A DNA stretch of 64,000 nt from Nocardia brasiliensis NBRC 14402. GTDB taxonomy: Bacteria > Actinomycetota > Actinomycetes > Mycobacteriales > Mycobacteriaceae. Location: the NCBI RefSeq assembly GCF_000308475.2, contig NZ_BAFT02000080.1:1-64000 (forward strand), read 5' to 3'. Below the pieces are notes generated by a model. It made no database searches and was not told the origin of the DNA. It worked only from the letters and a program-made list of their open reading frames with translations. How positions within the stretch are numbered: position 1 is the stretch's first letter; the number at the start of each line of letters is the position of its first letter. A program made the translations under genes and the position numbers. Below, piece after piece: positions 15,726 to 24,163 of this stretch.

Positions 15726-17195
15726 TCACGCCTCGTTGAACTCGGACACTGCCCGTGGCAGCGGCACCGACGCGGCCGAGGTGGCCCGAACTCGCGAGGC
15801 GACAAGGTAGACCGCCGCGGCGACCAGTCCGGAACCGATCATGCTGATATCGATCCCGTCCGCTATCGAAGCGATCGGACCCGTGTACACCGTGGTGTGG
15901 ATCGCCAGCACACCGACGATCGCGCCCGCGGCCCACGCCACCACCGCACCGAGCTGCCAGCCGCCGGTGTACCAGTATCGACCGCCGGTGCGGCCCTGCG
16001 CGAAGGTTTGCAGATCCACGACGTCGTAGCCGGGCACGCGCCGGCGCAGCGCGCCGATCACCATGATCACCACCCAGGGCGTGACCACGGCGTTCAGAAT
16101 GACCGCGACCGCACTCACCGAATCCACTGCGTCTAAGACGAAGACGCCGACGTAGAGCAGCACGACGACCAGGGCCGCGGTCATCATCGTGGTCTGCACG
16201 CGCAGCAATCGCGGGAACACCCCTTCCAGGTCCAGGCCGCTCCCGTAGATGCACAGCACGCCCTGGCCCAGCCCGCCGAGAATCGAGATCACCACGATCG
16301 CGAAGGTGAACCACAGCGGCGCCGCGGCGACCAGGTCGGTGGTGTAGGAGCCGGTGTTGCTCGCGAGGGTCGATGCGGTGAACGCACCGAACGTCGCCGG
16401 AAGGATGCCGCCGAAGTACAGGCCGAGACCGAGCGCTCCCGCGATCCGGCGGTCGCTGTGCCGCCGATGCGATACCCGGCGGGTGTAGTCGCCGATGGTG
16501 GTCGCATACGAGATCGGCCCGGACGCCGAGATCACCACGGCCACCACCCAGGTCTGCACGAATCCGCCGAGGGCGTACTCCCCCGGCGCCGCGTCCGCGT
16601 CGAACCGGCCCGCGAAGGCGAAGACCCCCGCGAGCATCAGCAGCCCGACTACCGGGACGATAATCTTCTGTGCCGCAACGATAGTGGCGTGCCCGAACAG
16701 GGCGATCGCGACCATCGCGGCGCCGATCACGCCGTAGGCGAGGCCGCGCACCCAACCGGCGTCGGGCGTCCCGAGCAACCGGGCGCCGGCCGCGACAAGG
16801 GCGTCACCGCTGGTCCACACGGTGATCGCGCCGAAGACGACCGCGGTCGCCAAGGCCAGCCCGGAACCGATGAAGCGCCCGCGGATACCGAACTCCGCAC
16901 CGCTCGCGACCGTCATGTTGGTTCCCGTGCGCGGGCCGATCAGCGCGGTCGGTAGCACGACCAGGGCACCGATCAGACCGCCGACCAGAAGCGCGGGCAG
17001 CGCCTGCCAGAACGACAGTCCGAGTTGAATCGCCACCCAGCCGTAGATCACCGCGGTCCAGGTGAATCCGCTGCCCAGGAATACCGCGGCCACATTCCAC
17101 GGCGACGAATCCCGGGCCGCCTCCGGCAGATATTCCACGCCGGCTTGTTCGATCCGGCCGACCCGATCACTGGTCGGGTCCACATGCTCTTTCAT
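15726..17195 (-). CDS. NCS1-family permease, candidate agmatine-pathway importer
   Basis: A 489-residue membrane protein of the nucleobase:cation symporter-1 (purine-cytosine permease) family with about 12 membrane segments. Early helix 1 reads SSPWNVAAVFLGSGFTW, and helix 3 has GPRTGTNMTVASGAEFG, both typical of the cytosine/allantoin/hydantoin permease group. Family members import nucleobases, hydantoins or vitamins. Here the promoter carries the same perfect palindrome as the agmatine hydrolase operon, and the gene sits directly upstream of it on the same strand, so import of agmatine or a related guanidino or ureido compound is the likely job. That substrate would be new for most of the family and is inference. 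Confidence 0.85.
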   Translation of the reverse strand: MKEHVDPTSDRVGRIEQAGVEYLPEAARDSSPWNVAAVFLGSGFTWTAVIYGWVAIQLGLSFWQALPALLVGGLIGALVVLPTALIGPRTGTNMTVASGAEFGIRGRFIGSGLALATAVVFGAITVWTSGDALVAAGARLLGTPDAGWVRGLAYGVIGAAMVAIALFGHATIVAAQKIIVPVVGLLMLAGVFAFAGRFDADAAPGEYALGGFVQTWVVAVVISASGPISYATTIGDYTRRVSHRRHSDRRIAGALGLGLYFGGILPATFGAFTASTLASNTGSYTTDLVAAAPLWFTFAIVVISILGGLGQGVLCIYGSGLDLEGVFPRLLRVQTTMMTAALVVVLLYVGVFVLDAVDSVSAVAVILNAVVTPWVVIMVIGALRRRVPGYDVVDLQTFAQGRTGGRYWYTGGWQLGAVVAWAAGAIVGVLAIHTTVYTGPIASIADGIDISMIGSGLVAAAVYLVASRVRATSAASVPLPRAVSEFNEA

Positions 17196-17213
17196 GAGGT
17201 GACGGTATTCTCA

Positions 17214-17227
17214 ACTGAATATTCAGT
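17214..17227. promoter_or_regulatory. Agmatine regulon operator, copy 3 (permease promoter)
   Basis: A perfect palindrome ACTGAATATTCAGT, 19 bp upstream of the permease ATG at 17195 and identical over 14 bp to the aguBA site. Because the amidohydrolase gene ends at 17282, the site controls the permease rather than being internal to an operon. Confidence 0.82.
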
Positions 17228-17281
17228 CAATAGCGGGGCGCTGGCTTTCATCGTTCGTTACTCCCTTGTCACACAACGACT

Positions 17282-18913
17282 TCAAGCGAATTCGGCGCGG
17301 TGCACCACCGCTCCGCCGACGACCGTCGAAGCGATCGGCGCACCGGCCAATTCGTCGGGCGGAACAACCAGCGGATCGAGCGAGAACACCGTGAGATCGG
17401 CCGCGCAACCGATCGCCACTCGCCCGGCCGCGCCCTCCCGTCCCGCGGCGCGTGCGGCATGCGAGGTGTAGCCCTCCAAAGCCATTGCCGCAGTGAGCGA
17501 TTGCTTCGGAGAAACCGGTTCGACTTCCGAACGTCCTGCCGGACGGCGCAATTGCGCGTCCGCGAGAATGGCGCGAGCGTCGTAGGGGCCGATCGGCCAG
17601 TCCGAGCCCAGGGCGACCGTCGCCCCGGCATCGCGCAGATCACGGGTGCGAAACCCACGGCTCGCGCGCTCGTCGCCCAATCGCGCCGACCAGTTGTCGG
17701 TGTGATCGGCCCGGGTGAAGTGACTACAGTGCGTCGGCTGCATGCTCGCGACCACACCGTATTCCCGGAATTTCGCGACCAGTTCGGTCGGGATGGTTTC
17801 GATGTGCTCGATGCGATGCCGCACGCCGGAGGGCGGCAACGCGGCGGTTGCGAGCGTTTCCAGCGCGTACCGGACGCCGGCGTCGCCGATCGCGTGAGTA
17901 ACGGTCGGTACCCCACGAGCGGCCAAGTAGTGCACGGCTTCTCGATACTGTGCCGGGTCGGGCCAGAACGGCACCGTCGATTCGCCGTGACTGTCGGGTT
18001 CGTCGAGCCATGCCGTGCCGCCGTCGATCGTGCCGTCGATGACGAACTTCACCCCGTCGACCTGCCACCGGCGGCCGCCACGGCGCTGCAGATCGACGAT
18101 GTGCTCGAGCCCGGCGCGTCCGGTGCCCGGGTGGCAACGCGGCGCGAACCGCAACTGGACGGGCAGCTCGAGTTCCGCGGCCAGTCCGGTGATCAATTCC
18201 TCGCTGTCACCGTCGAAGTCCATCACATTCGCGGCGGTGAGTCCGGTCGCGGCCATCCCCCGCAGCACCTCGGCGACGCGGCCACGGCGCACCTGCATCG
18301 GGGCCACCGGGGCGACGTCGAGCACCAGGTCCATCGCCGCCGGTTCGAGCAGGTGCCCGGTCGGCCGGCCGTCGCTGTCGCAGACGATGCGCGCACCCTG
18401 ATCGAACTCGCGGTGACCGGTCACACCCGCCGCCCGCAGCGCGGCCGGGTTCACCAGCGCCGAATGCGCGTCGTTCAGGTCGAGGTACACCGGAATCGTC
18501 TCGGCGACGGCCCGCAGCAGCGGCTCGAACGTAATCGGCTGGTCCGCAAAAACATTCGGGTCCAGACCCCAGCCGCGGATCCAGCCGTCGACCGGTGCCA
18601 CGCCCTCGGCGCGCAGTGCCGAGATCAGCTCGTCGACGTTCGACACCGACGACAGGTCGACACCGTTGGTCATATCCGCACCGACCAGCGGATGGGCGTG
18701 GCCGTCCACCAGACCGGGTGTGATGGTCGTGTCGCCGAGGTCGATGACCTCGGTCCGCGCCCCGCGCCAGTCCCGGACATCGGCCGGACCGCCGACGCCG
18801 ATGATGCGGTCGCCCTTCATCGCGACCGCCTGCGCGTGCGGTCGCGCCGGATCGAGCGTGTGCACCCGTGCGGCGAGCAGGATCAGATCGGCGTAGTCGC
18901 CGGTGTTCGTCAT
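17282..18913 (-). CDS. YtcJ-like metal-dependent amidohydrolase
   Basis: A 543-residue amidohydrolase-superfamily enzyme of the amidohydrolase_3 (YtcJ) group. The metal-binding HxH is His72/His74 in GLVDGHAHPLVG. Further metal-site candidates are THAIGDAG and HRIEHIE, with the catalytic Asp in ALGSDWPIGPYD. Proteins of this group hydrolyse C-N bonds of amides, ureas or formamides, mostly with unknown natural substrates. The gene lies between the permease of the agmatine regulon and a putrescine-type aminotransferase, all on the minus strand, so a link to a carbamoylated or acylated polyamine is possible but not shown. The start ATG at 18913 is the first in frame after the upstream aminotransferase stop (18948). 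Confidence 0.85.
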   Translation of the reverse strand: MTNTGDYADLILLAARVHTLDPARPHAQAVAMKGDRIIGVGGPADVRDWRGARTEVIDLGDTTITPGLVDGHAHPLVGADMTNGVDLSSVSNVDELISALRAEGVAPVDGWIRGWGLDPNVFADQPITFEPLLRAVAETIPVYLDLNDAHSALVNPAALRAAGVTGHREFDQGARIVCDSDGRPTGHLLEPAAMDLVLDVAPVAPMQVRRGRVAEVLRGMAATGLTAANVMDFDGDSEELITGLAAELELPVQLRFAPRCHPGTGRAGLEHIVDLQRRGGRRWQVDGVKFVIDGTIDGGTAWLDEPDSHGESTVPFWPDPAQYREAVHYLAARGVPTVTHAIGDAGVRYALETLATAALPPSGVRHRIEHIETIPTELVAKFREYGVVASMQPTHCSHFTRADHTDNWSARLGDERASRGFRTRDLRDAGATVALGSDWPIGPYDARAILADAQLRRPAGRSEVEPVSPKQSLTAAMALEGYTSHAARAAGREGAAGRVAIGCAADLTVFSLDPLVVPPDELAGAPIASTVVGGAVVHRAEFA

Positions 18914-18947
18914 ACGGGTCTCCCCTTCGTCCAGCCGATGCTGCTGG

Positions 18948-20336
18948 TCAGATCAATGACCATGCGCCGGTAAGGGTTTCGCGCAGGATCTGTTCCATCT
19001 CGTCGAACTGGGCCTGCTCGCAGATCAGCGGCGGAGCCAGCTGGATGACCGGCTCGGCACGATCGTCGGCCCGGCAGTGCAGGCCTGCGTCGAACAGCGA
19101 TTTCGACACGTAGCCCTTGAGGATGCGGGTCGCTTCTTCATCGGTGAAGCGCTCCTTGGTATTTCGATCCTTGACCAGCTCCACCGCGTAGAAGTATCCC
19201 GCGCCGCGCACCTCACCGACGATGGGCAGATCGGTGAGCTTGTCGAGGGTCGACTTGAACCGGGATTCGTTGGCCAGCACGTGCTCGTAGATGCCGTCGC
19301 GCTCGATGAGGTCCAGGTTGGCGAGGGCGACCGCGCAGGCGACGGGGTGCCCGCCGTAGGTGGAGCCGTGCATGAACGTGGCGCCGTGCCGGAACGGTTC
19401 GGCCACCCGATCGCTGACCAGCACCGCACCGAGTGCGGCGTACCCGGAGGTGAGCCCCTTGGCGGTGGTGAGGATATCGGGCTGATAGCCGAAACGCTTT
19501 GCGCCGAAATCGTATCCGAGGCGGCCGAACGCGCAGATCACCTCATCGGAGACGAGCAGCACGTCGTGCCGGTCACAGATCTCCCGGACGCGCTGGAAGT
19601 AGCCGGGCGGCGGGACGAAGCAGCCGCCGGTGTTCTGTACCGGTTCGAGGAATACCGCGGCGACGGTCTCGGGGCCTTCGAACAGGATCGCCTCTTCGAT
19701 GCGGTCGGCGGCCCAGCGACCGTACGCGTCGTAATCGTCGGTGTGCTCGGTGGCGCGGAAGAAGTTGGTGTTCGGCACCCGCACGGTGCTGGGCACCAGC
19801 GGCTCGAAATCCGCTTTCGCGCCGGGGATTCCGGTGATCGACAGGGCACCCATCGAGGTGCCGTGATAAGCCATCGACCGACTGATCACCTTGTGCTTGG
19901 TCGGCTTGCCGACGAGCTTGAAGTACTGCCGCGCGAGTTTCCATGCGGTTTCCACGGATTCGCCGCCGCTGACGGTGAAGAAGACCCGGTTCAGGTCGCC
20001 GGGGGCGGCCACTGCCAGGCGCTCGGCGAGCTCGAGCGCCGTCGGATGCGCGTATCCCCACAGCGGGAAGTAGGCCAGTTCCCGGGTCTGGCGAGCCGCG
20101 GCCTCGGCGAGTTCGGCCCTGCCGTGGCCGACCTGCACCGCGAACAGGCCGGCGAGCCCGTCGAGGTAGCGCTTGCCGGCCGCGTCCCAGATGTAGGCCC
20201 CCTCACCGCGCACGATCACCGGTGTCTCGGCATCGGTGTCCTCGGATTGCTGGGTGAAGTGCATCCAGAGATGGTCACGAACGACGCGGGCCGAGTCGCC
20301 GGCGCCCACGGCGGATAGATCGGTGATAGCGGTCAT
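18948..20336 (-). CDS. Class III aminotransferase, putrescine:pyruvate type
   Basis: A 462-residue PLP enzyme of the omega-transaminase class. The PLP lysine is Lys293 in TTAKGLTSGY; upstream are the PLP-binding segment VSGGESVETAWKLAR and the Asp-containing strand LLVSDEVICAFGR. It resembles SpuC-like enzymes that transfer the amino group of putrescine to pyruvate, giving 4-aminobutanal. That is precisely the missing step between the agmatine enzymes and the aldehyde dehydrogenase at 22722. Start ATG 20336 (MTAITDLSAV). An Lrp/AsnC gene lies immediately upstream on the same strand and may regulate it. Beta-alanine or other omega-amine substrates cannot be excluded. Confidence 0.88.
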   Translation of the reverse strand: MTAITDLSAVGAGDSARVVRDHLWMHFTQQSEDTDAETPVIVRGEGAYIWDAAGKRYLDGLAGLFAVQVGHGRAELAEAAARQTRELAYFPLWGYAHPTALELAERLAVAAPGDLNRVFFTVSGGESVETAWKLARQYFKLVGKPTKHKVISRSMAYHGTSMGALSITGIPGAKADFEPLVPSTVRVPNTNFFRATEHTDDYDAYGRWAADRIEEAILFEGPETVAAVFLEPVQNTGGCFVPPPGYFQRVREICDRHDVLLVSDEVICAFGRLGYDFGAKRFGYQPDILTTAKGLTSGYAALGAVLVSDRVAEPFRHGATFMHGSTYGGHPVACAVALANLDLIERDGIYEHVLANESRFKSTLDKLTDLPIVGEVRGAGYFYAVELVKDRNTKERFTDEEATRILKGYVSKSLFDAGLHCRADDRAEPVIQLAPPLICEQAQFDEMEQILRETLTGAWSLI

Positions 20337-20452
20337 GTTCTCGGTTATCCCACATCGCACCCAGGGCTGCAACTAGATCCGTTGCGAAATATCCGCACAT
20401 CGATCGATACGGCGGAAAATATCGATCTGAACTACGGATTTCGTTGCCTGAT

Positions 20453-20938
20453 TCAGCGAGTCCCCCACTGATAAGTCTGTTTACGCAGCTTGAGGTAGAT
20501 CATGATCTCGGCGTGCCGGACACCGGGCAACGTCCGCAGCCGGTTCGACACCAGATCGAGCAGTGCCGCGTCGTCGGCACAGACCGCCTCGCACAGCACG
20601 TCGTAGCGGCCCGCGCATTCGACCACGTAGCTGATCTCGTCCATCGCGGTGAGCGCGTCGGAGACCGGTTGCAGCGGCCCGTCCACCGTGATCGCGACCA
20701 TCGCCTGCCGAAACAGTCCCACTTGCAACGGATCCGAGACCGCGACGATCTGGATGACCCCGGCGTCGGACAGCTTCTGTACCCGCTGCCGCACCGCGGC
20801 CTCGGACAGTCCGACGGCCTTACCGATCGTCGCGTAGGCGCGCCGCCCGTCCTCCTGCAACTGGGCGATGATCTTCTTCGAGGTGTCATCCAGTACCGGC
20901 GCCGTCCGGCTCGATTCTTGGTCGCTCACGCCCGGCAT
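20453..20938 (-). CDS. Lrp/AsnC family transcriptional regulator
   Basis: A 161-residue regulator with an N-terminal winged helix (LDDTSKKIIAQLQEDGRR, then GLSEAAVRQRVQKLSDAG) and a C-terminal RAM ligand domain of the ferredoxin-like fold, ending in GVRHAEIMIYLKLRKQTY. I chose ATG 20938; GTG 20929 is an alternative, and the frame is open further upstream without similarity. Regulators of this family sense amino acids and often control adjacent transaminases. The 116-bp gap to the aminotransferase is locally AT-rich, as expected for Lrp-type binding, but I could not define a clear consensus site. Confidence 0.88.
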   Translation of the reverse strand: MPGVSDQESSRTAPVLDDTSKKIIAQLQEDGRRAYATIGKAVGLSEAAVRQRVQKLSDAGVIQIVAVSDPLQVGLFRQAMVAITVDGPLQPVSDALTAMDEISYVVECAGRYDVLCEAVCADDAALLDLVSNRLRTLPGVRHAEIMIYLKLRKQTYQWGTR

Positions 20939-21060
20939 CCTGCCCGAACACCCGGACACCGACAAGCATCGAAGGTGATGTCGACGGTCCGATCCAGCAC
21001 CTGGCTGCCCGCTCGGCAACGAAATCCGTCGAATTCTCCACTGGAGTGCGGCGGACACCG

Positions 21061-22587
21061 TCACGAGCGACGCACCAGGATGGCGAGCAACAGCTCCGCG
21101 CGCACCCTGGCGTTGTCGAGGTCGCAGGCGAGCAGGCCCTCGACGAAGGCGATGCGCTTGCGCAGCGTGTGCCGGTGCACGCCGAGCGCCGCCGCGGCCG
21201 ACTCCCACTGTCCGTTCGCTTCCAGAAATGCGTGCAAGGCGTTCAGCAGGTCGGTGCCGTTGCTCCGGTCGTGCTCGACGAGCGGGGTGAGCACGGTATC
21301 GGCCATCGCGTCGAGCACCTGCCTCGTCGCGTCGAACGCCAGCAGCGAGCGACCGGTCATCGCATCGAATTCCACGGGGGCGCTGCCGCGTTCGGCCACC
21401 GAAGCGGCCCGCGTCGCGTTGGCGGCCGCCACGCCGAGATCACGCAGCCGATGTCCGCCACTGAGCCCGATCCGGGTGAGTTTACGTGCCGAGGAGCCGA
21501 TTTCGAGCGCGAGGCGGCGCGCGAACGAGACCCCCTCGGAGCCGGGCAGCAGCACTGATACCCGCTGGTCCGTCGTATGCACGAATACGGGGTGCCCGGC
21601 GGCGTGTAGTGCCGCCGCCACCACCTCACGAACGTCCGATGTCGTTGCGGCCGAATCGCATTCGGCGACGAGCAGGCGGATCCGGCCGTGCGCGTCGGCG
21701 GCGGGCAGCAGCTGCGCCCAGGCGGGGGCCAGATCGGCTTCCGCGCTCAGCGCCAATCCGAACGCCTGGCTGTTGAGCTGCTGCTGCGCCGCCTGCAACC
21801 GAACCGGTTTCGCGAAGTCCAAGGCGAGCAAGGAGTTCGCATGCCCGAGCAGGATCTGATCCACACCGCTCAGCGGCGCCGGGCTGACCACCACCAGTTC
21901 ACCGAACGAACGGCGGTCGACACCGATCCGCTGGTGCGTGATCGACGCTCCGGAGGTATCGGTCCGGACGCTGCTGGCCGCGGTGGCCGGGTCGGCGGCG
22001 AGGGCGGCCCGGACCGCGCGCAGCAGCGCGTCCGACGGCGCCTCCGGATGACATTCGGTCACCGTGCCCGCCGCGTCGACGATCAGCACCGTCGCCGCCA
22101 GCGAGCCGGCCAGCTCCCGGACGATCGCCCGCGCGCCCGATTTGAGCAGCGCCTTGGTCATTCGCGGTTGTGCGCGCGAGGCCCGCAACAGCGCGTCGTA
22201 CTGGAGTTCGGCGACGCGCGCGGACACCTTCTTGACCACGGCCGCGAACGGCGTCGGCAACGGCACCTCGAGCAGCGGGATACCGATGGCATCGGCGGCG
22301 GCGATCAGATCTGCGGGCACGTCGGCGAAGGTGAGGCCGGTGCCGAAACCGACCGCCGCCACCCCGCAGTCGTCGAACGCGCGCAGGTAGGCCGCGCGCT
22401 CCCGGCTGCTGCGCGGCAACCGCATACCGGTGGTGAGCACCAGTTCGCCGCGAGAGAGCCAGGGGAAGGGATCTTCCAGTTCGGTGGTGAGCACGAGATC
22501 GACCTCGCGACCGACGCCATCGGCGCCACCCCGGAGCCGGAGTGCGAGATCCGCTTGGGACAACACCCAGCTAATCGGTACAGCCAT
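21061..22587 (-). CDS. PucR family transcriptional regulator
   Basis: A 508-residue PucR-type regulator: the N-terminal PucR sensing domain (about 1-125; DPFPWLSRGELVLTTGM), a middle GGDEF-like region and a C-terminal helix-turn-helix of the HTH_30 type (residues about 445-500; AAAALGVHRHTLRKRIAFVE). Start ATG 22587. It is divergent from the 22722-28605 operon with 134 bp between, so it is the best candidate to activate that putrescine/GABA operon. PucR proteins are known from purine and polyamine/GABA catabolism, which fits. I did not find a convincing inverted repeat in the gap. Confidence 0.9.
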   Translation of the reverse strand: MAVPISWVLSQADLALRLRGGADGVGREVDLVLTTELEDPFPWLSRGELVLTTGMRLPRSSRERAAYLRAFDDCGVAAVGFGTGLTFADVPADLIAAADAIGIPLLEVPLPTPFAAVVKKVSARVAELQYDALLRASRAQPRMTKALLKSGARAIVRELAGSLAATVLIVDAAGTVTECHPEAPSDALLRAVRAALAADPATAASSVRTDTSGASITHQRIGVDRRSFGELVVVSPAPLSGVDQILLGHANSLLALDFAKPVRLQAAQQQLNSQAFGLALSAEADLAPAWAQLLPAADAHGRIRLLVAECDSAATTSDVREVVAAALHAAGHPVFVHTTDQRVSVLLPGSEGVSFARRLALEIGSSARKLTRIGLSGGHRLRDLGVAAANATRAASVAERGSAPVEFDAMTGRSLLAFDATRQVLDAMADTVLTPLVEHDRSNGTDLLNALHAFLEANGQWESAAAALGVHRHTLRKRIAFVEGLLACDLDNARVRAELLLAILVRRS

Positions 22588-22721
22588 CGAGTGCAGTGTA
22601 CAGAGCGGCGAAGAGTGGACGACTGATTCACCATTTTGTCGAGAGGCGCGCGCGTGTGTCTCAGGGCACACTGATCCCAGGGCGAACCGAAGGACACGCC
22701 CCGAGAGATGGACGGTGAACA

Positions 22722-24152
22722 ATGTCATTGCCGGTACTCGAGAACTTTATCGACGGCGAATTCGTGCCTTCCAGCGCCGCCGCAACACTCGATCTGGTCA
22801 ATCCAGTGGACGAGACCGTGGTGGGCCGGGCACCGATCGCCAACCGCGCCGACATCGATGCCGCCATGGCCGCGGCCGCTAGGGCATTCGAATCCTGGGG
22901 CCGGACAACACCGAGCGTGCGCCAGTCCGCGCTGTTGAAGCTGGCCGACGCCATCGAGGCGCACTCCGACGAACTGGTCGAGGCGCAATGCCGCAACACC
23001 GGCCAGCCGAAAGCGGTGATCGCCGCCGAGGAGGTCGCGGTCAGCGCCGATCAGATCCGGTTCTTCGCGGGCGCGGCCCGAATGCTGGAGGGCCGCCCCG
23101 CCGGTGAGTACATGGCGGGTTTCACCTCCTACGTCCGGCGTGAGCCGATCGGCGTGGTCGGGCAGGTGACGCCCTGGAATTACCCGTTCATGATGGCGAT
23201 CTGGAAGATCGGTCCGGCGCTGGCCGCGGGCAACACGATCGTGCTCAAGCCCAGCGACACCACGCCGGAGAGCACGCTGGTGCTGGCGCGCCTGACGAAA
23301 GGCATTCTGCCGGACGGGGTTTTCAACGTCGTGCTCGGCGATGCGAGCACCGGCACCGAACTGGTGAGCCATCCGACCCCCGGACTGGTGTCGATCACCG
23401 GCTCGGTGCGCGCGGGTATCGCGGTGGCCGGGTCGGCCGCACAGCAACTCAAGCGCGCGCACCTCGAACTCGGCGGCAAGGCGCCCGCCGTGGTCTTCGG
23501 TGACGTCGATATCGACCGGGCCGCAAGCGGTATCGCCGAGGCCGCGTTCTTCAACGCGGGCCAGGACTGCACCGCGGCGACGCGCGTGCTCGTGCACGAG
23601 TCGATCCACGATCAGCTCGTCGACGCGCTGGTCCGGAAGGCGGAAACGCTGAAACCCGGCCTGCCTGACGACCCGGACACGTTCTACGGTCCGCTCAACA
23701 ACGCCCGCCACTTCGCCGCGGTACTCGGCAAACTCGCCGCGCTGCCCGCGCACGTCAAGGTGGTCACCGGCGGACATCGACTGGGCGAGAGGGGCTTTTT
23801 CGTCGAGCCGACCATCATCACGCAGGTGCGCCAGCACGACGACATCGTCCAGGACGAGACCTTCGGCCCGGTGCTGACCGTGCAACCGTTCCGCGACGAA
23901 GCGCAGGCCATCGAATACGCCAACGGCGTCCGCTACGGCTTGGCCGCCAGCGTCTGGACCAAAGATCATGCCACGGTCGAACGCTTCACCCGCGCACTGG
24001 ATTTCGGCGCGGTATGGGTGAACTGTCACATCCCCCTGGTGGCCGAGATGCCGCACGGCGGCTTCAAGTACTCCGGCTACGGCAAGGACCTTTCCGCCTA
24101 CAGCGTCGAGGAATACACGCGCGTCAAGCACGTGATGAGCGCGCACGACTAG
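22722..24152 (+). CDS. Gamma-aminobutyraldehyde dehydrogenase-type ALDH
   Basis: Oxidises 4-aminobutanal to 4-aminobutyrate (GABA) with NAD+. The 476-residue ALDH has the cofactor motif TPWNYP (near 150), the general base Glu249 in LELGGKAP and the catalytic Cys283 in NAGQDCTA, with the C-terminal HGGFKYSGYGKD. The NAGQDCTA form and the short N-terminus are typical of PatD/aminobutyraldehyde dehydrogenases. It is the first gene of a four-gene operon with an APC permease, a GABA transaminase and a succinate-semialdehyde dehydrogenase, which supports the substrate. Start ATG 22722; the upstream gap to the divergent PucR gene is the likely control region. Confidence 0.9.
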   Translation: MSLPVLENFIDGEFVPSSAAATLDLVNPVDETVVGRAPIANRADIDAAMAAAARAFESWGRTTPSVRQSALLKLADAIEAHSDELVEAQCRNTGQPKAVIAAEEVAVSADQIRFFAGAARMLEGRPAGEYMAGFTSYVRREPIGVVGQVTPWNYPFMMAIWKIGPALAAGNTIVLKPSDTTPESTLVLARLTKGILPDGVFNVVLGDASTGTELVSHPTPGLVSITGSVRAGIAVAGSAAQQLKRAHLELGGKAPAVVFGDVDIDRAASGIAEAAFFNAGQDCTAATRVLVHESIHDQLVDALVRKAETLKPGLPDDPDTFYGPLNNARHFAAVLGKLAALPAHVKVVTGGHRLGERGFFVEPTIITQVRQHDDIVQDETFGPVLTVQPFRDEAQAIEYANGVRYGLAASVWTKDHATVERFTRALDFGAVWVNCHIPLVAEMPHGGFKYSGYGKDLSAYSVEEYTRVKHVMSAHD

Positions 24153-24163
24153 GCGGCGGGTAG

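Noticed and set aside
20337..20452. Lrp operator before the aminotransferase
   Set aside because: The region is AT-rich but I could not define a repeated or palindromic site with confidence.
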